Shown piece by piece: positions 32,104-42,174 of a DNA stretch of 64,000 nt (positions are counted from its first letter, which is position 1; each line of letters starts with the position of its first letter). Both the position numbers and the translations under genes were made by a program. The stretch is from Steinernema hermaphroditum (lineage: Eukaryota; Nematoda; Chromadorea; Rhabditida; Steinernematidae), in contig CM059622.1 in NCBI GenBank assembly GCA_030435675.1, positions 2,976,001 through 3,040,000 on the forward strand, read 5' to 3'. The notes beneath the pieces were generated by a model. It was not told the DNA's origin and did no database searches. It saw only the letters and a list, made by a program, of their open reading frames with translations.

Positions 32104-33612
32104 ATGAACACTCAAATGAACGCTTCCCGTGTGGTGCCCCGTCCTGACGTGCCCCCTGGCATGGCCCCCTTGGGAGCAGCTCCTACCCAGTTGACTCCTT
32201 TGGTGTATGTGCCTCAGCCGTATCGAGTTCCCGTCCCCGCCGCCAACTCGGCCATCAACGACATCCGCTACGGTCTCCGCTCGCCGAACTTTGGCCTCCG
32301 AGTCGAAGCCGTCGAGAAGCTCGTCGACCTCCTTCCGCAGCAGCTTCTCTCCGAGGAGAACGCCTTCGTCGAAGCTCTGAGGGCGAAGGAGGACTCCCCG
32401 GTGGTCGCCGACGCTCTCAAAGACGCCATCGACTTCTTGAGCCTCGTGGTGACCCCCGGCGACACTCATCTTCTGCTCAACGTCGAGAAGACGGCGACGA
32501 TCGCCAAGTACTTCAACGCCCTCGGCCGCGTCGTCGAGAACGGTCACCTTCTCGGCGATATCGATGAGGACCGCCAGGCCGAAACCGAGGCGCTGAAGAA
32601 CGAGATCCGCGAGTTCGCGGAACAGTTGACGGACTGCAATGACAGTCGGAAGGAGATGGAGGCGGCGGTGAAGAAGCTCGAGGAGGCGAAGGCGGCGCTG
32701 AGACTCGAAGAGAGTGAAGAGAGGTGCCAGGTACTGAAGGATAAGGAGACGGAGCTGACCGAGATGGTCGGGGAGATCGCGAGAGAGACCGATGTCGCCG
32801 TGAGGGAGATGGAGAGCGAACTGTCGATGCAGAAAGAGACTCTGGAGGCTATGAAGATCGAGTTCCAAGAAGCTGAGACCCGTCAGAATCGAGAATCCGA
32901 GAAGAAGAAGGACCTCGAGGAAGAAGTGGACGAACTGAGGAAGACCGTCGAGAAGCAGGAGGAGACGCTGTCCCTGGCCTACCGTAACATCAACGAGCTG
33001 GAAGAGAGGAACGCCGACTCGGAGGACAGAGTGATCGAACTGGAGAAGATCGCCTCGGGTGCTTCAGACGCTGTTTCTAAGCTGAAGTCCGACTTGACCC
33101 GAGCCGAAATGAATCTAAGTGCCAAGGAGGCCGAAGTGGCAGAGCTGAAGAAAGAGTTCGAAAAGTCGAGGGTCAAGAGTCGTCGCGAAGCCGCGGTGGC
33201 CGAAGAACGCTTGAAGGAACTCGAGGACATTGCCTGCAAGGTCGGAGAAAAGCTGAAGCAGAAGGTTATGGCTCTGGAATCCGAGCTGTCCCAGAAGACG
33301 GCCGAGAACGATGCCCTGAGGGCCGATGAGGTGAAAGCGGCGCAGGAGCTAGACCGCTTGAAGTTCCAGCTGGAGAAGACGGAGGAGGCGCTACTCGCGG
33401 AGCTCGAGAAGGACGAAGAAAGCGAAGACGGGGAATGTGAGAGGGAGATCTACGAGCTCCAGGAAGAACTTCTCAAGAAGGACGCCGAGATCTCTGAACT
33501 GAGGGCCCAGCTCGACAAGACTCCCGAGGGATACGTCAAGGAGCCCACGAATCTGAACGAGCTACTGAAGCTGGTCAACACCTACACGGCGCTGTACAAA
33601 CAGCGAAAGTAA
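32104..33612 (+). CDS. Intronless coiled-coil protein, family member 2 (502 aa)
   Basis: A single exon encodes 502 aa with the same plan as the gene at 26942: a Pro-rich N-terminus, a helical domain (about residues 40-150, INDIRYGLRSPNFGLRVEAV, VEKTATIAKYFNALGRV), a charged coiled coil to about residue 470, and a conserved short end (PTNLNELLKLV). Over about 340 bp of the helical domain (32222-32560) the DNA differs from the paralogue at only about ten to twelve positions, several of them synonymous, whereas the coiled-coil parts cannot be aligned by eye. ATG 32104 was preferred to an upstream non-ATG extension because it follows the TATA-like box at a normal distance. A poly(A) signal (AATAAA) lies about 70 bp after the stop. 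No known family is recognised. Confidence 0.85.
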   Translation: MNTQMNASRVVPRPDVPPGMAPLGAAPTQLTPLVYVPQPYRVPVPAANSAINDIRYGLRSPNFGLRVEAVEKLVDLLPQQLLSEENAFVEALRAKEDSPVVADALKDAIDFLSLVVTPGDTHLLLNVEKTATIAKYFNALGRVVENGHLLGDIDEDRQAETEALKNEIREFAEQLTDCNDSRKEMEAAVKKLEEAKAALRLEESEERCQVLKDKETELTEMVGEIARETDVAVREMESELSMQKETLEAMKIEFQEAETRQNRESEKKKDLEEEVDELRKTVEKQEETLSLAYRNINELEERNADSEDRVIELEKIASGASDAVSKLKSDLTRAEMNLSAKEAEVAELKKEFEKSRVKSRREAAVAEERLKELEDIACKVGEKLKQKVMALESELSQKTAENDALRADEVKAAQELDRLKFQLEKTEEALLAELEKDEESEDGECEREIYELQEELLKKDAEISELRAQLDKTPEGYVKEPTNLNELLKLVNTYTALYKQRK

Positions 33613-36378
33613 GAAGGTGGCCAGATATAAGAACGGGAGGCGTCCGCGGCCTCTGGGAAATGTCAACTTTTGTACATGGTTAAAATAAATTTTGTGTGTC
33701 CTACTCGTGTTTAAACGAAAACGAAATCTTTCATCTTCGGTACTTGTCCATTACTTATGCATGACTGTCGACGACACAAACGTTCCGCCACTATCAGCTG
33801 ATATTCCGATCCGCGCGCGCGATAGATCACGTGAACGCGCGAGCAGATATGACCGTCTAGTCCCTTGGCGTCATTGCACTTCAGACTCGCGAATCGCTAC
33901 ACCGAACCAAAATCAAAACAACCAAAAGCAGATAATAAATATAGTGGAGAAATTGCGGTTTAAGTGAACTGTACAATTGCCACACGAGCCGATCCGGAGC
34001 CGGCTTAGACCAGGTGGCCCAGGTGACAATTGCCATCTCCACATATTTAAGCTGGTATTGCATCTTAGACTCGCAATAACAGAAATCAGAACAAGGTCTG
34101 CGCATAAAACGATAACTACACAACTTTGGATATCAGAAACGTTCGTATTTTGCAGTTAATCGCATTCTATAGATCCAAATCATGCTTACATTTCACTATA
34201 GCTATAATCAGCTCGTGTCTATTTGCGTCAGTGCACTTTTCTCATCAACAACGAGAATGAATCAAAACAGCTGTAAAGTTGCGACTACATGATGCAATTT
34301 TTGATGATGAAACTATTTATAATGGCCATACAAAACGAACGAAAATGCCTGTGATTGTAAGATGCAAAAACAAGGCGACACTATCACTAACATTTCTTTT
34401 TCGAAATCTCTATTTTGCGGCATACATGTTTGCTAAAATACACTGACCCTTTCTAATCGTACTCGAGTACTTTTGTCCCATAAGTATAAGTGTCCGACCG
34501 TTCAGCTGTTTCTAGCAGTGCGTATCAGCTGTTGCAATCAGCGCGCCAAGTGACTCACGCGGCGTCCGATCTGAACATACTTTGATCTTCTAGTTATGTG
34601 CGTAGTTGTGTCTCCGTTCTTTGGATTTGTGAACTGGGTGCTCGACATGAACGCTAGTTCGTATTTCCACGAATGTTTGAAAAAGGGTCCTTTTTTTAAA
34701 GGCCCCTTCATAAAAGAGTGAATCAAATGCTACATGACGACGCATCTTTTAATGCTAGGAACGAACTTCTCGTTGAATATATCGACGAAGATCAGGGGTA
34801 AACCTCACTGTGTCATACGAGGGTTGAAGTGATCGAGCTCGATATTTTCATAGGCTGTTTATGTCAGCTTAGCTCAACTGCAAGGTGACTAACATGGAGT
34901 GCGATTTGATCTGATCGTACTTTGATCTCCCAGTTATGTGCGCATTTGTGTCGTCGCTCTTTGGATTTGTGAATTGACTGGTCGTCGGAAGTTCAATTTC
35001 TTCCTACGGTCATAAAAATGTTAGCTGAAAGCATCCTTTTTTGTTTGAAGTAATGAAGTAAAGTCGAGCGTTTTTTAACTTTAAACAAAATAGTCATTTG
35101 CTTGTTTCATATTTTGGCGTCGCAGTTATATTGGACCGGTTACCACCGTCTCTAAAATTGACCATCATCTCTATTATTGACATATCAAAGAGTGAATCGT
35201 TTTTGACACAATGGAACGGCGTTGTGAATGAAGTTTAACGGCCAAGAGGTGATTATAATTTGTGGGTTTAGGCGGTAGTTGAAGCTGGAGCTTAGCTGGA
35301 ACTTAGGCGGCCTAAGTTCGCGGCCATAAGCTTGTAGTTGGCATCCACCCATGCCAGTCCGAGAATGGAGTGGAAAAACTTGTGGTTGTAATAGACGTTT
35401 CCGTTTCCAAAAACTGTTTCCGGAAACTGTTTCCGCAACTACAACTGGCCCTTAAGGCTGTTCATGGTAGGACTCGATTGAGACTCGAGTCCGGACTCGA
35501 TGTTCTTAGCGACTCGTTAGGACTCGTTCCGATCTCTGCTTAGGCCTGCCTATTCTAAGCATATATAGTCAAGCGCGTCAAAAAGCCCCCCATAAAAATC
35601 ACCCTTGTGTTGATGATAGTTACCGGAAACGTTAGATCCCCAAAAACAGTCCATGTTGCGAGTTGCGACTTTAGAAGGTGACAGAATGGGGATGGTAGCG
35701 GTATAAGAAGATGCTTCTGCTTTTCTGTCCTCGTAGGAACGGTCGAAATTATCACTGAGAAGCGGTCTCTTTCAGACACCAGTCAAAATAGGGTCCTAGG
35801 CCGGCGTTGAACCAGACACGTTCGCAATGAGCCACACAGACAGTGTAGAAGTTACAAGCTTACTGTCAGTATGCATAAGCAAGCTCCATCATGTGCCTAT
35901 CCGTAGATTGAGATGCCCCCATAATCATAGGCTCGCCACTTCCGATGACTCAGACGTTCGCAAAACCTGCACATACTTTGCTCCAATGCACAGCTGAGTA
36001 TGTCCTTCGTTCTTTGGACTTTTGAGCGAATTGCTCGCGACGAATACGACTGGAAATGTTCCCAGCCGACGTCACGCACAGAGAGACGATTCGATCTTTT
36101 GCGACGCAGATGTACCCGGCAGTCGCGACTCCGATCTTTGTACCATGAATTTCTGGTGCACATCACGTGGACACGCCCGCCGAGTAGTGGGCGGCCGACG
36201 AGTATATATTGGTCCCGGCGAGGAATGAGTGGTCAGTCGGGGATCGCATCGTGATTCACTCATATCCGTCTATTACAGCTTTGCCGTCTTATATATCGGG
36301 TCTTGTATTCCAGTTATACGTGTTTCTTGCCCGCAATAGAACGTGTCCTCTTATATGTCCATATTTTTCAGAACGATT
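33613..36378. other. Gene-poor region with a triplicated segment
   Basis: No protein gene is supported. A segment around 34545-34660 recurs around 34885-34985 and, more weakly, around 35965-36045 (shared words ACTTTGATCT, CAGTTATGTGCG, CTTTGGATTTGTGAA). A TATA-like GTATATATTGG at about 36202 may drive the small gene at 36379. Confidence 0.45.
35778..35858 (-). mobile_element. Fragment of a tRNA-derived SINE
   Basis: On the minus strand it shares GTCTGTGTGGCTCATTGCGA, then GGTTC and CCTATTTTG, with the longer element at 57841-57995, but lacks about 25 bp between the A-box-like and B-box-like parts. Confidence 0.5.
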
Positions 36379-36573
36379 ATGTTCAGCCCTAAGCGCTTTG
36401 TCGAATCAGTGAAAACCTTTCTGAACGAAGTTCCTTCAACCACCCAACCAGATTCCATCCCATACTGGAGAAAGGAAGCCATGCAGAGCCAGGATAAGAC
36501 GCAGGATTCCTTCCGTATCTCTCCCAGCACCCGGGTTGCGCGATGGCTTGAAGTCACGCAGAGGATTGACTGA
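36379..36573 (+). CDS. Possible small protein (64 aa)
   Basis: The start codon follows an acceptor-like ATATTTTTCAG (36361-36371) and a TATA-like box lies about 170 bp upstream. The product (MFSPKRFVESVKTFLNEV at the start, RVARWLEVTQRID at the end) is hydrophilic and soluble, without cysteines or a signal peptide. No family is recognised. It could be the last exon of a longer gene or a chance frame. Confidence 0.35.
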   Translation: MFSPKRFVESVKTFLNEVPSTTQPDSIPYWRKEAMQSQDKTQDSFRISPSTRVARWLEVTQRID

Positions 36574-37868
36574 GAATTGAAGAGAAGTCCGCACGATCTC
36601 AGGAGAAGACATCGATGTACATATTCTGTTTGTATATATTGTATTCTCAAGACGCCACCTCATAAACTAATGTCATCTGGAGAGAATTTTCACACTATCA
36701 GAGGCAAAGACAGTATTAAGATCTTCAGGTGATCTTCAAGTACCGCATGACAATCGATAGACCCTTTTTTATGAACCATGTCGTAATTTCGATTTTCTGC
36801 TCATTTCTGATTTGTGAAGCTGTGGATGATCGAACAGTTACGAATTTACCGATATTTTTACGATTATTTACGATATTTTTTCCTTCTTCGAAAACAAGAG
36901 ATGTTCTTTGTCCGTTTCCCCATATTATGAACAACTACCTAAAGCTTTGCTAGCTTTAATGCAAAGAAACTACCTTTACGAAAAGAAATGACCGCAAGAC
37001 ATCAAGGTGTTCCAGCTATGTTCAATTCTGCAAACAGGGACTAAATGGAAAATTTTAGTCCGGAGGTCTGACGACCAATGTGATCGATGTCCTGGAGATC
37101 GATGTTCTGTGTCCTTCGGAGTCGGCTGAGTCGCCGTCTCAATTCAACTCAACCTGATTCGCCGACTTGATTCGCTAACGATATGAGTCGACATCGCAGA
37201 TGTGTTACGCAAACTGCGTTTGGCTCTGTGCGGGTGAGGTTAATAAATGATATGATGATAAGATATTTGACCTGGCCATATATTGAGCAAAAATCCTTTT
37301 GTTTTTTAACTACATATATCTAGCAAAGTGTATCCATGGTTGTGTATGTCCACCACTGCCCGTTTCAGGTCCGGTTCCACGTTTAAACCGTTGTAGTCCA
37401 TTTGCTCCCACTTCACAAGGAAATACGTCTGACGCCCCTAATGAGATGATGACATCAGACACTGTTTTCACGTAAACATTAGAGAGATACAGGGAGCGGT
37501 CGGAAATGAACGTTTCGTGGAAAATGGTTGCAGATTTGTTGGAAGTCAGCTGACACTGAGAGAAATACTTCCCGTTTTTAGTGTGATGTTCTTCTCACAA
37601 TTTTTGACCGATCATTTTGTGACTAAAGTACGTACAAGCACAAAGAGAGCAACTGGCATCGCACCGGGGGTACATTTCTTCCGCATCAGTTGTTGGGAAG
37701 TTCCCGAAAAGATCAAAACCAAAAAGAGACTAAACAGCCGGTAAGTAGACATAGACGTTTTCGAGAGAATACAGACACCGACGGAAACAGCACAGCAAAC
37801 AGACAACACAGTACAGGCAGTCGACGGCAGACAGGTATACATGTAACACACAGCTGCCCACAGAACAT
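36574..37868. other. Intergenic, no gene recognised
   Basis: AT-rich with short open frames on both strands; none shows a domain. At about 37710-37850 several CAGACA / AGACAG words cluster. Confidence 0.4.
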
Positions 37869-37950
37869 GCAGTCATGTCCGAGTGGTTAAGGAGATTGAC
37901 TAGAAATCAATTGGGCTCTGCCCGCGTAGGTTCGAATCCTGCTGACTGCG
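37869..37950 (+). tRNA. tRNA-Ser (AGA)
   Basis: The acceptor arms GCAGTCA (37869-37875) and TGACTGC (37943-37949) pair perfectly, with discriminator G at 37950. The anticodon stem ATTGA/TCAAT encloses the loop CTAGAAA, giving anticodon AGA (serine). A long variable arm (GGGCTCTGCCC) and a T arm containing GGTTCGAATCC are present, as expected of a class II tRNA of 82 nt. No intron. Confidence 0.95.
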
Positions 37951-38194
37951 AATATTTTTTTCGTCCTTCATTCTGCCTCTGGAACTTCTTCTCCCCTTAG
38001 TAAAGCCCATTTTCAGTGGCAAATTTATAATTGCTTTAATTATACACATCGAATATTTCGACTGCAGCTTTTTTATGTTATTTTACTTCCTCTTTAATGA
38101 CAAAATCAATCAGTGTTATGTCAAAATAAGAAATAAGATCATAAAAACATGTTTATTATCCGTAGCAAAAATATTAGAAATTACACAGAATGCC

Positions 38195-39103
38195 TTAGAC
38201 AATGTAATTCGGAATGGTGTTAGACGAAAAGTGGCTGTCGACATTCTGCTCCAGTGCGTCCATGAGTCTCATTGGGGAAACAGTTACCAATTGGTCCTCG
38301 AGCAGTTCAAAATTGTGCACTTTCAGTTGCAGATCGGCAACTTTGTCCCGCAGAGCAGTGAGCTCGTGTCCTCGCTTATTCGCAATTTCATGGAACGCTT
38401 TTCGGTCGTCCTCAGAGGTACGCAAGCAACGCTGAAGCTTTTTCGTGTTGGCCTCAAGAATGGCGTTCTTCTCCTTCACTTCTTGAAGTTCCTTTTCCAG
38501 CTCACCCCTTTGGACCATGAGTGATTCGTTTTCTTCAAAAGATTTAACGATATTCTCCATTAGGGCATTGAGGTTCTGATCGTCCTGTTCGGCAGAGTCC
38601 TTCAGCTTCTTGATTTCCTCGTCCTTTGCGATGAGACGCTTCTCAAGTTCGAAATTCTGGCGCTGAGTTTCTTTTAGAAGAGATTCGAGGTTGAGGCGAT
38701 CTTGATAGACGACCTAAAGAGATAGGCGGTTAAGATATGAATTCTACCATCTTAAAGCACTCACCTTATCTTCGGTCTCCTTTTCGGCGACCTTCACCTC
38801 GGATTCCTTCTCCAGAACCAAAGCCAACGCATTGAAGTACCCGGCGAGGACCTCAACCTGAGCCAGAAGATGAGGACTTTGGCGAAGGAAGACGGCGGCC
38901 GTGTCCACCAGTTTCTCGTCGGCGACGCCCTTCTTCAGAGAGTTGACGAAGTGGTTTCTTTCGACGAGCACGGCGGGAAGACCTTCGGCGACGCGGCGGA
39001 CGGCCTCGAGGCGATTTCGGAAGACGGGCGAGAGCAGTCCGTAGCGGAGGTTGTCGAAGGCGCTGGGTTGCTGCATGGCAGAGGATCTCAAATCTGATGG
39101 CAT
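38195..39103 (-). CDS. Coiled-coil protein, family member 3 (285 aa, one intron)
   Basis: Exons 39103-38765 and 38713-38195 on the minus strand. Its helical domain (FDNLRYGLLSPVFRNRLEAV, then AGYFNALALVLEKE) is recognisably the same as in the genes at 26942 and 32104, but strongly diverged. The coiled coil is shorter (for example LEKELQEVKEKNAILEANTK), and the conserved short C-terminal motif of the other two is missing. It has an intron exactly between the helical domain and the coiled coil, whereas the other two are intronless. This suggests that it preserves the older structure. Function is unknown. Confidence 0.8.
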
Positions 39104-39284
39104 ACGAACGTAGCCGAGTTTATGTGTGCTTGTCGCATTGGGAAACGTGCGATCTTGCAATGCATTGATTTGAATTTCGTGGCGAGGTCACGTGAGGTGT
39201 GAAATCGATATTACAGTAGTGATCTAATGCATACCGCTAGCAAAAAAAAGATGCCACTTGATTGATGAGTGAATAAGAAAATCT

Positions 39285-39721
39285 GGCTCTATTAGCGAAT
39301 AGTGGCCAAAACTAATTCTGAGTGGCCAAAAGTCGGAATAGTGGCCAAAAGTATTTTTCAACGACCAAAATCCGGAATAGTGGTATTTTATATTTTATTT
39401 ATTTAAAGTATTTTAGATATTTTTTATATAAGTATTTTATACACTGCAGACAAAAGACGTTTCCGGTGAACTCGCAGCGTTTTGTTCGATAGGAATCCAT
39501 CCAGTGTCTCATATCGTCTTGATATTTGATGTATGGAGTGTCTTCAAACGGGTCCTCCGAAAGGAAATACCAAATTGCTCGTTCCAATGAAAAACGGTTT
39601 TGGCCGCCGTTCCGACTTTTCGATGCCAAAAATACTGTTGGCCACTATTCCGACTTTTGGCCACTCGAAATCAGTTTTGGCCACTCGAAAATATTTTTGG
39701 CCATTATTCGCTAATAGAGCC
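39285..39721. mobile_element. MITE (437 bp) with 8-bp target-site duplication
   Basis: The left end GGCTCTATTAGCGAATA and right end TATTCGCTAATAGAGCC are inverse complements apart from one mismatch next to them, and inverted similarity extends about 100 bp inwards with repeated GTGGCCAAAA words. The perfect direct repeat GAAAATCT flanks it at 39277-39284 and 39722-39729. The 8-bp duplication points to a hAT-type transposase. The interior is AT-rich and encodes no recognisable protein. Confidence 0.85.
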
Positions 39722-39729
39722 GAAAATCT

Positions 39730-40154
39730 TATACAACGCGTTCGATGAAATTCGATTAATTTCGAAATCGGTCATTCCCACGCTGTTCCTCTTGATTGAG
39801 TCCAACGATAGCCTTAGATAACGCTGGGTGGACATGGGAACCACAGTTTGATGCCTGCTGGACCACTGCCGTTGGCGTCTTGGCCCGGACTGGGATAAAC
39901 CGCTTCAGGTGCTTTCGACGTGCTTCATAGTTTGTTCAAAAAACGACGTTTTATTAAAACAGATACAAAATGGCGTCAAATAACGTAAAACTCTTGTACA
40001 TAGAATTCGAGCAATCTGAAAGAGTAGGGGAATCAACGTAGTTGTGACAAATAGAGTTATTACCGTAACCTCATACACATCTCTCTAAACTGAACTGTCC
40101 GCACACCGTCTATCTACAATCTCTCTGATCACATAGTGTACACCAACGATATGT
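39730..40154. other. Intergenic, 3' flank of ccb-1
   Basis: No gene seen; the right part is the probable 3' UTR of the minus-strand calcium channel subunit gene. Confidence 0.4.
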
Positions 40155-42174
40155 CTAGTAGGGTCCGCGGTAGCCGCCGCGCATCCGACCGCCCTGGAAG
40201 TCCTCGTCGTCGTATTCGTCGAAGCCGTGGATGTCGTGCCGGGGCGGATAGCGCATCGCGGCGGGACCGTTGGGGTGGTGCGGAGGGGCGCTGTTCGGCG
40301 GTGGGACCATGCCCGAGGGCCCGGGAGGTCGCTGGGTGGGCGGTGGCGCCAGGGGCGTCGTCGAGCCGCCGATCGGATTCGTCTGCTCGCCCAAGTAGCG
40401 CGGCATGTTGCCGTTTCCGATGCCGTTCTGTTGGTAGAGACTCGAAGAGGAGGGGTTCATGGGTAGGGTGCCGTTGTTGCCCTGAAACGAAGGCATCGTG
40501 GAGGTCACAGCCTAAGAGTATGCTCACCTGATGGTCTTCGTAGGGACCATTGCCCATCCTCGCGTCGAAGCCTACTTGCGGGACACGCTGCGGCTGCTGT
40601 TGCTGCTGCTGCTGCTGAGGCGGCGGTGGAGGTCCCGGGTTGTACTGCTGCGGTGGATTGTCGTAGGCCCTCGGCGGCGGAGGGCCTCCCATGCCCGAGG
40701 ACGACGGCATGCCGCCCATCATCTGCGCAGGCGTGAACATCGTCGACGGACCCCTGTTCTCCATGGGATTCCGCTTGATTCTCGGTGGAGATCGTACGGG
40801 CGGATGTGTGGCTCTCCAGTAGGACTCCAAATAGTCGGCCAGGTGCTCGCACGCGTCCTCAAGCTGATTTTCGTCCAAGATGACGTCGAAGGTGTCCGGC
40901 GGGCATTGGGCCAGCTTCTCCGCCGCCACCATCTGCACGTTCATGCAGCGCACCTGCGCCTTGCCCCGCTTCTTGATCAGTCGCTGGAGGACCTTCGGCG
41001 AGGTGATCTTGATGTAGACGTGGATTGGCGCCAAGCTCGTCTTGGAAAGCTGTGAGGGGTGGTTGATGGTGTCGCAGTCGAGGACGACGAGCTGCATGGA
41101 GCGCGCCAGCTCGAAGATTCGCTCGATTTGCGTTTGGATCTCGGCGAGGCTATTGCTACTCCGGGAGTTGCCGCGCTCGATGATCGCCCTCTTGGAAGGG
41201 TTGTTCATCACGGACCGTTTCGCCAGCGAGATGTCCGCCGAGACGTGGGTGATGATGATTCTGAAACGGGAAATAGATGAGTTATGAGGTTCCTTTACCA
41301 CTTCTTCCTGGCCTCATTTCTGTCCTATTTTCCCTAGAACCTCAATAGCAGTGTCTCCTGTCGCCAAATTTAAGGATTCTGATCCCCCTTTACTCACCTT
41401 CCCTCAAAGCGATGCTTCAAGTAGTCGAAGACGGCCTTCTGCATCATATCCGTCACCTCGTAGCCCTTCAGCGAAGGTCCCACCAAGACCACCGGTCTCA
41501 TCGACGGCACCACGTCGTAGGGCGGCACGTTCTCCTGCTTCTTGAACAGCGGCTTCTTCTTCTCCTTCTGCGCTGGCGGCGTCGTCACCATGCTGGACAT
41601 CTTCTTCGAGAGGTACTCGTCGTCGTCTTCGCCGACCGGCGGCGTCGAGCCTCGCGACCCGCTCCTTGGCATCATGTTGTCTAAGGCACCGAGATTTGAG
41701 GCACTTGATGACTGCTTGCTGCAAAAGGGCCATAGAATCGGAGATCCTACAAGAATGCTCACAATTTGTTTCCCTTTATCGTCTGCTGGCGGATGTTCTC
41801 CAGTTTCACCGGGGAGGGGATGAAGCCGAGGTCGTGGCCCTCCTTCACCAACCGCCCTATCCACCAGTCGTTGTTGTACTTCTCCTTGATGTGCAGGAAG
41901 TCCTTGGCCTTGAAGGAGACGGCGCAGCCATGGACAGGCGAGTCATCGTCGATGGAGCCGTCGAAGTCGACGTTCGTCAGCACCGCGAACGCTACCGGTT
42001 TGTACTGGAATTTGAGGAGTAGAATAGGGAATATCACCAGAGGAGACGCACCTTAGCCCGTTCCAGCTGCTGTGCCGCCTGCCGCTCGGCGTCGCGGCGC
42101 ATCGTCTCGCGGTTGCCGGCATCGAGGTCGAAGTCGGCGTCATGGTGACCGCTGTAATTCGAGTCGCCGCTGCC
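40155..42174 (-). CDS. ccb-1: Voltage-gated calcium channel beta subunit (5' exons not found)
   Basis: Minus-strand exons 42174-42052, 42004-41763, 41718-41398, 41260-40528 and 40481-40155 join in phase. The first seen exon holds GSGDSNYSG and [16 protein letters not shown]. Next comes the SH3 domain ([35 protein letters not shown]) and then, after the variable HOOK region, the guanylate-kinase-like domain ([55 protein letters not shown]). The tail is rich in Pro, Gln and Gly. This is the MAGUK-type beta subunit that binds the AID helix of the channel alpha-1 subunit and promotes surface expression. The GK domain lacks catalytic residues in this family. The N-terminal exon or exons upstream of 42174 were not identified and may lie several kilobases away. 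Confidence 0.92.
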
